Shown: positions 24,713 through 31,896, counted from the stretch's first letter. The stretch is 38,389 bases of DNA from Clostridium porci (GCF_009696375.1 NZ_VUMD01000025.1:1-38389); one strand, 5' to 3'. Made by a program: numbers and translations. The notes: generated by a model not told the origin, from the letters alone.

Positions 24713-24961
24713 TTATTCTTCTTCGATTTCTAAGGCAATATCAAACCCTAAAATCATTTTAATAAGTGCTTCTCTGATAAGTCCCTTTAATTCCATATCT
24801 ACAACAATATAGACATTGCCGTATTCATCATAGAGTGGTCGTAGACAGCACTTTGATATGTAAGGGTCATAAAATGCCAGTATCTTTTCAATCGCTTTTT
24901 CGTCCCCGTCCATTGCCTGCGAAAGCAAGTAGTAGGACGGCTTCTTCATTGTGTGTTTCAT
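24713..24961 (-). CDS. Tn916 Orf8-like helix-turn-helix protein
   Basis: 82 residues. The block PSYYLLSQAMDGDEKAIEKIL and FYDPYISKCCLRPLYDEYG match the Orf8 family, related to the N-terminal region of sigma factors. In Tn916 orf7 and orf8 raise transcription of the transfer genes after induction. It lies 6 bases downstream of the orf7-like sigma gene, on the same strand, so the two are co-expressed. The C-terminus is acidic (EIEEE). Confidence 0.85.
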   Translation of the reverse strand: MKHTMKKPSYYLLSQAMDGDEKAIEKILAFYDPYISKCCLRPLYDEYGNVYIVVDMELKGLIREALIKMILGFDIALEIEEE

Positions 24962-24967
24962 TTGCTA

Positions 24968-25384
24968 TCATTTCTCCTTTAGTATTTTTTTCATAAGCTC
25001 TAGTGAATTGTGTCGGTTTTGAAAAACACCACTTCTTGAAATATTTTGTCTTTTTGCAATCTCGGTATCGCTCATTTCCAAGAAATAATACATCAACAAA
25101 TTTTCTCGATTACGCTCAGACAAATGTTTCAAGGCTTCTGCCAGTTCATCATCACAAATACGAATATCACTACCACATACATTGAAAATCGTATAGTCCG
25201 TATCATAGTCGTCCCAGACAGCCAGATTTTCTACAACGATTTCTGGAAGTTCACAAAAAAGCGTTTCTCCCTTTTGTCGTCGCTTTAATTTCTTCTGATA
25301 GTCCTTAACAACATGTCGGACAACTTTCTTCAAACAACTTTCAAAACGGCATTGAACTGTTTTCTGGAAGTCAGATGGTTTCAT
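24968..25384 (-). CDS. Tn916 Orf7-like sigma-70-family regulator
   Basis: 138 residues from ATG 25384 after a strong AAAGGGGGTGAG site; the upstream extension is AT-rich and has no ribosome site. The C-terminal half is a sigma region 4 helix-turn-helix (LKHLSERNRENLLMYYFLEM, then SDTEIAKRQNISRSGVF). Tn916 Orf7 has the same length and fold and activates transfer-gene transcription in the excised circle. It is paired with the orf8-like gene downstream. Confidence 0.87.
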   Translation of the reverse strand: MKPSDFQKTVQCRFESCLKKVVRHVVKDYQKKLKRRQKGETLFCELPEIVVENLAVWDDYDTDYTIFNVCGSDIRICDDELAEALKHLSERNRENLLMYYFLEMSDTEIAKRQNISRSGVFQNRHNSLELMKKILKEK

Positions 25385-25712
25385 CAATCTCACCCCCTTT
25401 CCGTTACGATATGAAAAGTGGTTATCCCTCTTTCCGCACCATATAGGGAACGACAGGTGTGATTTGCTAAGTTGAAACCGAAAAAAGTTGAAAAAAATTT
25501 TTAACAAAACAAAAACAGCCCGATAATGTGTAATTACACAAACAGACTGTTTTATAAATTCTATTGATATGAATTTTTAATTCTTGTAAAGGGTGTAATG
25601 ATTGTAATAGTGGACTGAAATATTTATTCAGTTGAGAACGGCAGAACGTTCTTCCGTATGCAATCATGGTATAGCCCCCTTTAACCAGAGCTATGCCTTA
25701 TTTACTCCTAAG
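25385..25712. other. Intergenic junction between Tn916-like and Inc18-derived DNA
   Basis: AT-rich stretch holding the orf7 upstream region and the approach to the delta-gene terminator. No intact gene. The inverted pair GGTATAGC.../GCTATGCC near 25669-25698 is a possible hairpin of unknown role. Confidence 0.4.
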
Positions 25713-25748
25713 AAAAAAGGACAGTTCTGGTTATATCCAAAACCGTCC
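25713..25748 (-). terminator. Terminator downstream of the delta (parA) gene
   Basis: GGACAGTTCTGG (25719-25730) pairs with CCAAAACCGTCC (25737-25748) with G-U pairs. The A-run at 25713-25718 gives a U-run on the minus strand. Confidence 0.75.
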
Positions 25749-25831
25749 CGTTATTTTTCAAGACGCACAAAAGTGTATTATCTAGGAACGGTTTTTTTTA
25801 TTTACCGCACACGATAACAGCTTTTGAATTA

Positions 25832-26668
25832 TTACTGCATACTATATGCAAGCATTTCAAAAAATACGTTCTCATACATAGATAAAACTTTTTTGTCATA
25901 GCCTTTGTGTTCTGTAATGCCGTTTTTAGACCAGGTACTTACTTTATTACTTCGCTTGATAATATTTTGGAAAACCAAGTTATCTTCTTTATGTTGCTTG
26001 TACAGTTCTTCCAGGTTTGATTTTATCGTTGTGCTGTCCGTATCAACTAAATAAGGAACAAAACCGATCATATCTAGTCCAGGGTTAAACTGTTCTTGTA
26101 AATCAATCAAATAGGAAATATAGTTTTGAATGTTGTTTGTACTTTCTTCTTCTGCTTGTAAAGGGATCATGACGTAATCACTTGCCACGATTGCATTATT
26201 TGTATAAACGCTTGGCGTTGGTACAGTATCAATAATAATGAGATCATAGTCACTTTTTAAAGGTGCTAAAAGAGTAGCAAGCAATCTACTTTCATTTTCA
26301 AAAGTCCATGAGCGAGTTAATTTTGGCAGTAACATCAAATCAAACGTGCCAGGGATCAAGTCTAAATTATCAGTCAAATGAACAATAGAAGAAGCCAAGT
26401 TTCCATTTTTCAGTCCTTCATAAAAATTAACACGTGGCAATTCTACCTTAAATGTTTTTGCTAAGTCTTTTGTCAATGTTGCTTGTAAGTCCTTATCGAT
26501 CATTAAAACTTTTAAATTAAATTTGTCTGTCAAGTAAGCAAACATAGTCGATAATTTTGACTTTCCAACACCACCTTTAAAATAATTGTTTAAGATAACA
26601 ATCGCTTCATTTTTACTGTTTAAAATACGTCTTAATTCTTCAAGTATTTTGAGTTCTTCCTTCTCCAT
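25832..26668 (-). CDS. Delta protein, ParA-type partition ATPase of Inc18 plasmids
   Basis: 278 residues from ATG 26668 (a longer in-frame start adds 14). The deviant Walker A is FKGGVGKSKLS (~29-39), with VLMIDKDLQ (~55-63) and LIIIDTVPTPS (~130-140) as the further ATPase motifs. The sequence matches delta of pSM19035, which with omega segregates the plasmid. The last residues (EMLAYSMQ) appear to differ from the plasmid protein, whose usual length is about 284, suggesting a junction at the extreme 3' end. The promoter is covered by nine omega heptads, so omega should repress it. Confidence 0.9.
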   Translation of the reverse strand: MEKEELKILEELRRILNSKNEAIVILNNYFKGGVGKSKLSTMFAYLTDKFNLKVLMIDKDLQATLTKDLAKTFKVELPRVNFYEGLKNGNLASSIVHLTDNLDLIPGTFDLMLLPKLTRSWTFENESRLLATLLAPLKSDYDLIIIDTVPTPSVYTNNAIVASDYVMIPLQAEEESTNNIQNYISYLIDLQEQFNPGLDMIGFVPYLVDTDSTTIKSNLEELYKQHKEDNLVFQNIIKRSNKVSTWSKNGITEHKGYDKKVLSMYENVFFEMLAYSMQ

Positions 26669-26700
26669 AACTACGCCCCATTCTTTTTTTGTATAGTAAT

Positions 26701-26729
26701 ATTGTATCATTAGGAATCACAAATCACAA
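26701..26729 (-). promoter_or_regulatory. P-delta promoter
   Basis: TTGTGA (revcomp of 26724-26729), 17-bp spacer, TACAAT (revcomp of 26701-26706). The -35 lies within the first two heptads, as in the P-omega promoter of this window, so omega binding would block RNA polymerase. Confidence 0.75.
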
Positions 26730-26777
26730 GTGATTTGTGATTAATCACTTGTGATTTGTGATAAGTGATTTGTGATT
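26715..26777. repeat. Nine omega heptads upstream of delta (operator/parS)
   Basis: Nine contiguous 7-bp units matching WATCACW in either orientation, without gaps. In pSM19035 such arrays serve both as operators for omega and as centromere-like parS sites. Confidence 0.9.
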
Positions 26778-26784
26778 AATATAT

Positions 26785-26808
26785 AAAAGCCCTCTTTAAA
26801 GGGCTTTT
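26785..26808 (-). terminator. Terminator after the topoisomerase fragment
   Basis: AAAAGCCC (26785-26792) pairs with GGGCTTTT (26801-26808); the flanking A/T runs allow action on either strand. It is located 4 bases beyond the stop of the topoisomerase remnant. Confidence 0.8.
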
Positions 26809-26812
26809 ATGC

Positions 26813-27070
26813 TTATTTTGAAAAAGAGATAAAATCAATATATCCCTTTTCTCCGATTTTTACAACGGCATTGTAGGACTTTCTATCTTTCGTTTTGATT
26901 CCTTTTACCAGGGTTTCTTTTCCCTCTAGTAATTCTTTTACATTTGTTTTGGTGAGTTTTTTCTTTCTAAAATGTTCAGCTAAAGTGAAGGTACATTCAG
27001 GATAATTTGAACAACCATAAAACGATTTTTTTAATACAATATTGTTGCCACACTTAGGACATTTTCCTAC
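26813..27070 (-). pseudogene. C-terminal fragment of plasmid topoisomerase I
   Basis: About 85 codons in frame to TAA at 26813. The start carries a zinc-ribbon CPKCGNNIVLKKSFYGCSNY, typical of the C-terminal zinc fingers of type IA topoisomerases such as top-beta of pAMbeta1. The remainder ends FISFSK. The catalytic part is missing. The frame is contiguous with the small ORF upstream except for one TAA. Confidence 0.8.
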
Positions 27071-27074
27071 AAGG

Positions 27075-27141
27075 GGTCCCGAGCGCTTAGTGGGAATTTG
27101 TACCCCTTATCGATACAAATTCCCCGTAGGCGCTAGGGACC
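27075..27141. repeat. 28-bp imperfect inverted repeat downstream of erm(B)
   Basis: Arms 27075-27102 and 27114-27141 match at 24 of 28 positions with an 11-base loop. It lies at the border between the erm(B)-linked ORF and the topoisomerase fragment. It may act as a terminator-like hairpin or as a former recombination joint. Confidence 0.8.
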
Positions 27142-27238
27142 TCTTTAGCTCCTTGGAAGCTGTCAGTAGTATACCTAATAATTTATCTACATTCCCTTTA
27201 GTAACGTGTAACTTTCCAAATTTACAAAAGCGACTCAT
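27107..27238 (-). CDS. Small conserved ORF downstream of erm(B)
   Basis: 43 residues from ATG 27238 (MSRFCKFGKLHVTKGN..., ending in APTGNLYR). The ribosome site GGGAGG lies inside the last codons of the full-length erm(B) frame, so its translation would have been coupled to erm(B). With erm(B) now stopping at codon 197, coupling is probably lost. The ORF accompanies erm(B) on streptococcal and enterococcal plasmids; its function is unknown. Its 3' end lies in the inverted repeat. Confidence 0.6.
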   Translation of the reverse strand: MSRFCKFGKLHVTKGNVDKLLGILLTASKELKRSLAPTGNLYR

Positions 27239-27242
27239 AGAA

Positions 27243-27980
27243 TTATTTCCTCCCGTTAAATAATAGATAACTATTAAAAATAGACAATACTTGCTCATAA
27301 GTAACGGTACTTAAATTGTTTACTTTGGCGTGTTTCATTGCTTGATGAAACTGATTTTTAGTAAACAGTTGACGATATTCTCGATTGACTCATTTTGAAA
27401 CAAAGTACGTATATAGCTTCCAATATTTATCTGGAACATCTGTGGTATGGCGGGTAAGTTTTATTAAGACACTGTTTACTTTTGGTTTAGGATGAAAGCA
27501 TTCCGCTGGCAGCTTAAGCAATTGCTGAATCGAGACTTGAGTGTGCAAGAGCAACCCTAGTGTTCGGTGAATATCCAAGGTACGCTTGTAGAATCCTTCT
27601 TCAACAATCAGATAGATGTCAGACGCATGGCTTTCAAAAACCACTTTTTTAATAATTTGTGTGCTTAAATGGTAAGGAATACTCCCAACAATTTTATACC
27701 TCTGTTTGTTAGGGAATTGAAACTGTAGAATATCTTGGTGAATTAAAGTGACACGAGTATTCAGTTTTAATTTTTCTGACGATAAGTTGAATAGATGACT
27801 GTCTAATTCAATAGACGTTACCTGTTTACTTATTTTAGCCAGTTTCGTCGTTAAATGCCCTTTACCTGTTCCAATTTCGTAAACGGTATCGGTTTCTTTT
27901 AAATTCAATTGTTTTATTATTTGGTTGAGTACTTTTTCACTCGTTAAAAAGTTTTGAGAATATTTTATATTTTTGTTCAT
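27243..27980 (-). pseudogene. erm(B): erm(B) 23S rRNA adenine methyltransferase with premature stop
   Basis: The frame from 27980 to 27243 is the full 245-codon erm(B), but codon 197 is TGA (27390-27392) where the known protein has Trp; one G-to-A change at coding base 591 explains it. The open part ends at YFVSK after 196 residues. The SAM site [11 protein letters not shown] (~34-44) and catalytic block GSIPYHLS (~99-106, Ser in place of the more usual Asn) are present. Lost is the ~49-residue C-terminal domain, which follows intact in frame (VNREYRQLF..., NGRK). The full enzyme dimethylates A2058 and gives macrolide-lincosamide-streptogramin B resistance; the truncated form is probably inactive. 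Confidence 0.92.
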
Positions 27981-28041
27981 GTAATCACTCCTTCTTAATT
28001 ACAAATTTTTAGCATCTAATTTAACTTCAATTCCTATTATA
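27981..28041 (-). promoter_or_regulatory. erm(B) upstream region lacking the leader peptide
   Basis: TATAAT (revcomp of 28036-28041) is followed by ~55 bases ending in the fused site AAGAAGGAGTGATTAC before ATG. In inducible erm(B) a leader-peptide gene and attenuator lie between AAGAAGGAG and GGAGTGATTAC. Here the two joints are fused, the pAMbeta1-type constitutive arrangement. A consensus -35 was not found. Confidence 0.7.
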
Positions 28042-28446
28042 CAAAATTTTAAGATACTGCACTATCAACACACTCTTAAGTTTGCTTCTAAGTCTTATTT
28101 CCATACTCGCTCTTAATACAATATAGTGTACCTCGTAATCTTCTTGGGCAAGAGCTTTCCATGGCTCCAAAAACCATGGCCCGACAATCCCATCTACAAT
28201 TACATCATATCCGCCACGAGCATATCGCTTTGCAGCCTCTAAAAAGGCTTCAATGACAACCAGATTTTGCTTGTTGGATTCTGGCAAATGTGGTGGTATT
28301 GCGCCTTTGCTTAAGTAATGAAAAAAGTCATCGGTGTGCATATGCACTGATTTATCCATATCTGATTCCTTTGCGACAATTGACGCAGTTGTTGTTTTTC
28401 CTGTCCCCGGTGAGCCTGTAATCACAATAATTCTTCCTTGATTCAT
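28027..28446 (-). pseudogene. Truncated P-loop kinase/ATPase gene
   Basis: 139-residue frame. The Walker A is ITGSPGTGKTTT (~9-20), followed by MHTDDFFHYL and VDGIVGPWFLEPW, as in small-molecule P-loop kinases of the zeta/AAA_33 type. Homology appears to stop after VLRASMEIRLRSK; the last ~18 residues are read through the erm(B) upstream region, so the natural C-terminus has been replaced. The substrate is unknown. The ribosome site is GTGAGGG. Confidence 0.6.
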
Positions 28447-28497
28447 CTATATTTTCCCTCACAATTTGAATTTATCACTTTGTTCCTGCCTGCTCAA

Positions 28498-28656
28498 TCA
28501 TCTTCTTCGCAAACTCGTTTTCCCTGACCCTGGTTGCCCACCAAGTAAAAAAGCGGTTGGCGATTCAACCGCTTTTTTTCCTTGAACCAATTCTTCTAAA
28601 TTATCATTTAAGCGATTTTCAAATTGTTTGTCAGTAAAATTGACTATATTTGCCAT
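28498..28656 (-). pseudogene. Zeta toxin gene, truncated after Walker A
   Basis: Starts at ATG 28656, one base after the epsilon stop. The first ~50 residues match zeta of pSM19035 ([16 protein letters not shown]..., [12 protein letters not shown]), then diverge to RR and TGA. Zeta is a UDP-N-acetylglucosamine kinase of about 287 residues; the catalytic Asp, Arg and substrate site are gone, so no toxicity is expected. In another frame after the break, [15 protein letters not shown] may be the tail of an unidentified gene joined here. Confidence 0.9.
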
Positions 28657-28657
28657 A

Positions 28658-28930
28658 TTAAGCCACTTTCTCTTTATTCAAAACTTGTTTTGAATAGCGA
28701 TTCATTGACCGCCAATACTCATGAACGGCTTGTAATTCTTCTAAAGAATAATCAAAAAGATTTACACGTTTTGCAAGCTTTAATTGGTTTAATAAATTGA
28801 CTTCCAATAATTGAGAGTCATTTTTATTTAATTCATGATTCAAAACATAGTTTAATACTCGATTATAAACGCTTGCCGATAATTCGTTAATGATCTCTAT
28901 TTCAAATGTTTTTTCATAAGTAACTGCCAT
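28658..28930 (-). CDS. Epsilon antitoxin (pSM19035 type)
   Basis: 90 residues ([17 protein letters not shown]..., ending LNKEKVA), the exact length and sequence type of epsilon, a three-helix protein that blocks the nucleotide site of zeta. It appears intact. It is co-transcribed from P-omega, 16 bases after omega. Its toxin partner is truncated, leaving an orphan antitoxin that could still neutralise zeta from an incoming Inc18 plasmid. Confidence 0.95.
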   Translation of the reverse strand: MAVTYEKTFEIEIINELSASVYNRVLNYVLNHELNKNDSQLLEVNLLNQLKLAKRVNLFDYSLEELQAVHEYWRSMNRYSKQVLNKEKVA

Positions 28931-28946
28931 TTCATTTTCACTCCTT

Positions 28947-29162
28947 TTAAAGTTTGTCAGGTAAATATTTCCGAATATATTCTTCTAAGGCTTTATCCAT
29001 AACTTCTTTTACGTTTCCGCCATTCTTTGCTGTTTCGATTTTTATAATATGGTGCAAGTCAGCACGAACACGAACCGTCTTATCCCCCATAATATCTTTT
29101 TTTGCACTGATTGGTGTATCATTTCGTTTTGCTTTTTGTGCGCCTAAATTTCCCACAACCAC
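28947..29162 (-). CDS. Omega ribbon-helix-helix repressor/ParB-like protein
   Basis: 71 residues, starting at GTG 29162. The core DKTVRVRADLHHIIKIE (~28-44) is the beta-strand and helix of the MetJ/Arc fold that reads the heptads. The sequence matches omega of pSM19035, which represses copS, delta and omega promoters and is the centromere-binding partner of delta. It heads the omega-epsilon-zeta operon. Two heptad arrays are retained in this window, so autorepression and delta control should persist. Confidence 0.95.
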   Translation of the reverse strand: MVVGNLGAQKAKRNDTPISAKKDIMGDKTVRVRADLHHIIKIETAKNGGNVKEVMDKALEEYIRKYLPDKL

Positions 29163-29190
29163 TCACTTCTTTCTATTTCTTCTTACTCTT

Positions 29191-29219
29191 ATTTTATCAT
29201 CAACAATCACAAATCACAA
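29191..29219 (-). promoter_or_regulatory. P-omega promoter
   Basis: TTGTGA (revcomp of 29214-29219), 17-bp spacer, TAAAAT (revcomp of 29191-29196), the same geometry as P-delta. The -35 lies in the heptads. Confidence 0.75.
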
Positions 29220-29232
29220 GTGATTTGTGATT
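29205..29232. repeat. Four omega heptads upstream of omega
   Basis: Four contiguous WATCACW units. P-omega of pSM19035 is reported to carry more; the array stops at the border with Tn916-like sequence at 29232, so the distal part was probably lost at the joint. Confidence 0.85.
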
Positions 29233-29292
29233 CTATTCTTTTTCGTTTTCTAATTGAATGATTCGCTCAATTTTAACACATTCTAAATATAC

Positions 29293-29315
29293 AGCATGAA
29301 GTATAAACTCATGCT
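29293..29315 (+). promoter_or_regulatory. Inverted repeat before the Orf9-like gene
   Basis: AGCATGA (29293-29299) and TCATGCT (29309-29315) flank a 9-base spacer, ending 12 bases before the start codon. Position suggests an operator for the Xre protein encoded next. Confidence 0.55.
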
Positions 29316-29327
29316 AGGTGATTTAAA

Positions 29328-29687
29328 ATGAGAAAAGCAAAAGAAACACAAACTTTTGATTTCAGACCTTTAGGACTGGCAATCAGAGAAGCCCGTGAGA
29401 GAGCAGGGCTTTCTCGTAATGATTTAGGCGATAAAGTGTTCTATGGAGAACGCCATATCGCAGATATTGAAAATGTTGGTTCACACCCTAGTTTTCAATT
29501 ATTCCATGATTTAGTTACCATGTTCAATATATCGGTCGATGAATATTTCTATCCAGCAGAGAACGTCGTAAAAAGTACAGCTCGCCGTCAGATAGAAACC
29601 TCTCTTGATTTATTGAGTGATAACGAATTAAAAATCATTCAAGGTACGATTGACGGTATCTTGAACAGCAGGGAGAGCAAGAAGTAA
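29328..29687 (+). CDS. Tn916 Orf9-like Xre repressor
   Basis: 119 residues after AGGTGA. The Xre helix-turn-helix is at ~15-70 (LGLAIREARERAGLSRNDLG, then FYGERHIADIENVGSHP). The C-terminus VKSTARRQIETSLDLLS is characteristic of the Orf9 family. As in Tn916 it is the only regulatory gene here pointing opposite to the conjugation genes. Orf9 is thought to repress orf7/orf8 transcription until antibiotic induction. In this element the two are separated by the inserted Inc18 block. Confidence 0.88.
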   Translation: MRKAKETQTFDFRPLGLAIREARERAGLSRNDLGDKVFYGERHIADIENVGSHPSFQLFHDLVTMFNISVDEYFYPAENVVKSTARRQIETSLDLLSDNELKIIQGTIDGILNSRESKK

Positions 29688-29703
29688 TCAGCTTCTTGTT
29701 TTC
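29678..29703 (+). terminator. Terminator of the Orf9-like gene
   Basis: CAAGAAG (29678-29684) pairs with CTTCTTG (29692-29698) across the stop codon, followed by TTTTCCCTTTTT. Confidence 0.75.
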
Positions 29704-29794
29704 CCTTTTTGCTATTCTGCATTATCTATTTGCTGATCTGCTCCGCAGGTAACAAATAAGAGCCAACAATCTATAAGTCATAATAACCTACAAA

Positions 29795-29983
29795 TTATCG
29801 GCTCTGCGTCTTTGCGTCTGGCTCTTTGATAATAGTTACTTTTCCATGCTTTATATTGATTAAAGTTTCCGTTTTGCACTTCGGACAGAACAAAGGAAAA
29901 TTTATCAGTTCTGTATCTTCTCGCACTTTAGTTCGTGTCTTATTATTGCAAATAGGACATAATACCCATAATTGCTTATCCAT
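29795..29983 (-). CDS. Cysteine-rich KTR-domain protein
   Basis: 62 residues, start ATG 29983 after a run of seven G residues. Two Cys pairs (LCPICNNKTRTKVRED and LFCPKCKTETLINI) form a zinc ribbon containing the KTR signature. It is a common small cargo protein of Tn916-type and other Firmicute ICEs, next to resistance modules. Nucleic-acid binding is likely but unproven. Confidence 0.85.
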   Translation of the reverse strand: MDKQLWVLCPICNNKTRTKVREDTELINFPLFCPKCKTETLINIKHGKVTIIKEPDAKTQSR

Positions 29984-29992
29984 AGCCCCCCC

Positions 29993-30166
29993 TTATTCTT
30001 TTAAGAAATTTAATTTTTGCTTTTTCGTAGTGATATAAACATATTTTTTCGGCGTAAAATGTCTATTTCCAAAATACCTTTTGAAATTTGCTTGCATCTC
30101 TGGGTATGTACTATTCATAAATTCTTCAATATCCGCTCGGACGTTAGCAAACAATAAACCCTCAGT
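29993..30166 (-). pseudogene. Unrecognised gene tail upstream of the KTR gene
   Basis: About 57 codons open to TAA at 29993 (LLFANVRADIEEFMNST, then MQANFKRYFGNRHFTPKKY), preceded by TAG and no start codon with a ribosome site. It looks like the C-terminus of a larger protein removed by insertion of the ABC module. Family not recognised. Confidence 0.5.
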
Positions 30167-30187
30167 CTATATGCAGATTTTAATCAT

Positions 30188-30379
30188 TTATTTTATTGAT
30201 TTAAAATTTTCAATATATAAGGAAACTTCGCCACATTTTGGACAAACTGCAACTTTAGGTTTTTCTACCGTAGTTCCAAAAACGCCTTTAGTAGTTATTC
30301 TAATACCATATCCCTGCATATCAACTTTAACATCTAAATTTTCGACCATTTCTTCATGACATCTAAGACATTTTCTCAT
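30188..30379 (-). CDS. Small zinc-ribbon protein
   Basis: 63 residues with CLRCHEEM at the start and CPKCGEVSLY at ~46, a two-knuckle zinc ribbon. It lies 12 bases after the permease gene, with a GAGGT ribosome site, so it is probably the last gene of the GntR-ABC operon. Function unknown. Confidence 0.65.
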   Translation of the reverse strand: MRKCLRCHEEMVENLDVKVDMQGYGIRITTKGVFGTTVEKPKVAVCPKCGEVSLYIENFKSIK

Positions 30380-30391
30380 AACAATACCTCA

Positions 30392-31036
30392 CTAATTGTA
30401 TTTTCTAGTAAAAAATGCTTTTGATAGAAGATAAGAACTGAAAGCAAGAGCTATAACTATTATAAAAGCTATGCCGATACTCAATTCAAAATTATCGACT
30501 ACAAACCATAAAATAGAATTGTTAGTCACATTTGTCCAAACTGCCAATACAACAAGAATAATCACTAGAGTAAACATAACCGCAAAACCTGCATTAACTC
30601 CAAGTGAATAATTTGAAGGCAATACAAATGACAAAAATACTAAGGTTACGGCAAAAGAAGCACAAGCAATAAACATATAATAACCAAATGCAAATTGAGG
30701 GAATATAAAATATGTTATGGTATTAACAAGCAAAGCTACCCCAAAGCCAATACAAGTCATAATCAAAGCAACTATATATCTGCTTTTTACAATCGTAGTT
30801 TTTGAAACGGGTAGTGCAACAACATATTTCCCCCATTTCCATTGTTCGTCGCAAGTCGTTAAGGAAATTATCATTGTCATTATTTCAACTGGAATTAACA
30901 ATAAACTAATGTAAATAGCTCCTGTCCCTTTTAAAAATAACATCAAAGCTACTATAATGAATATATCCATAATAATTCTAGTAATTCCATATTTTTTCTG
31001 AATTACTAATAAATCTTTCATCAATAAGCCTTTCAT
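30392..31036 (-). CDS. ABC-2 type transporter permease
   Basis: 214 residues with about six hydrophobic helices and no ATPase motif. The start MKGLLMKDLLVIQKKYG is typical of ABC-2 permeases (YtrC/BcrB-like). The first bases overlap the ATPase stop by 4. With the ATPase it forms an exporter. Substrate unknown; relatives next to YtrA-type regulators export or detoxify wall-active peptides and antibiotics. Confidence 0.85.
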   Translation of the reverse strand: MKGLLMKDLLVIQKKYGITRIIMDIFIIVALMLFLKGTGAIYISLLLIPVEIMTMIISLTTCDEQWKWGKYVVALPVSKTTIVKSRYIVALIMTCIGFGVALLVNTITYFIFPQFAFGYYMFIACASFAVTLVFLSFVLPSNYSLGVNAGFAVMFTLVIILVVLAVWTNVTNNSILWFVVDNFELSIGIAFIIVIALAFSSYLLSKAFFTRKYN

Positions 31037-31896
31037 TGTAATTCCCCCTTTACGTAAAACAACATAATATTTTCAATAGTAGCAGGTTCTACAAGTGCTT
31101 TTGGAAAATCTTTTGCAATCTTGTTTCTATCACGAACAAGAACCTTATATTGATAATCTTCTTTTTGATAGGAAATAATTTCTGTCTTATCTAGCGTATC
31201 AAAGACACTTGCTCCACAACTTACAACACCATAGTTATCAATTAAGTCGTCTTTTAATGAGCAGAAAACTAACCGTCCTTTATGAATAAAAGTAATATAA
31301 TCTGCTATTTTTTCTAAATCACTTGTAATATGTGATGAAAACAAAATAGAGTAATTTTCATCTTGCACAAAATCAATCAGTATATCAAGAATATCATCTC
31401 GAATAATAGGGTCCAATCCACTTGTTGCTTCATCTAATATAAGTAATTCTGCTTTATGTGAAAGAGCAACAGCGAATGCAAGTTTTACTTTCATTCCTTT
31501 AGAAAAATCTTTAATTTTCTTCTTTGCTGGTAATTCGAACTGTTTCAAATAATTACGAAATGCTATACTGTCCCAATTGGTATATATTCCCGACATATAT
31601 TTTTCAATTTCTTTTGGTGTAAAAATATCTGGAAAGTGGTTTTCGTCAAATACAATTCCGATTTTATCTTTTATTTCACATTCATCAATTATGTGGTCTT
31701 TTCCAAAAATCAAAATGTTTCCACTGTTTTTCTTAATTTCGTTCAAAATACAATTTACTGTGGTCGATTTTCCAGCTCCATTTTCGCCAATAAGCCCCAT
31801 AATTACACCTCTAGGAATGGAAAAACTTAAGTCATTTAATACAAAATCGCCATAATCTTTTGTAAGGTTTTTAACTTCTAAAATATTTTCAGCCAT
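31033..31896 (-). CDS. ABC transporter ATP-binding protein
   Basis: 287 residues. Walker A GENGAGKSTT (~37-46), signature FSKGMKVKLAFA (~133-144), Walker B LLILDEATSGLD (~152-163) and switch His in LFSSHITSDLE. The C-terminal ~65 residues lie beyond the nucleotide domain, as in BcrA-like proteins. It starts directly after the GntR stop codon and overlaps the permease by 4 bases. Confidence 0.92.
   Translation of the reverse strand: MAENILEVKNLTKDYGDFVLNDLSFSIPRGVIMGLIGENGAGKSTTVNCILNEIKKNSGNILIFGKDHIIDECEIKDKIGIVFDENHFPDIFTPKEIEKYMSGIYTNWDSIAFRNYLKQFELPAKKKIKDFSKGMKVKLAFAVALSHKAELLILDEATSGLDPIIRDDILDILIDFVQDENYSILFSSHITSDLEKIADYITFIHKGRLVFCSLKDDLIDNYGVVSCGASVFDTLDKTEIISYQKEDYQYKVLVRDRNKIAKDFPKALVEPATIENIMLFYVKGELQ

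Larger units (their letters stand above)
25749..29232. mobile_element. Inc18 (pAMbeta1/pSM19035-type) plasmid-derived block
   Basis: Delta, a topoisomerase tail, erm(B), zeta', epsilon and omega, with two sets of omega-type heptads, all match Inc18 plasmid components. Flanking genes are Tn916-like (orf7 to the left, orf9 to the right). Within the block, gene fragments are joined abruptly (zeta'/kinase', kinase'/erm upstream, small ORF/topoisomerase). The right border coincides with the last heptad at 29232. Confidence 0.8.

Noticed and set aside
24429..24812. 127-codon plus-strand frame between xis and orf8
   Set aside because: Overlaps the orf8-like gene on the opposite strand, lacks a ribosome site and shows no recognisable domain.
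26715..26777. CRISPR-like short repeats
   Set aside because: The units are 7 bp, contiguous and in mixed orientation, matching omega heptads; no spacers and no cas genes.
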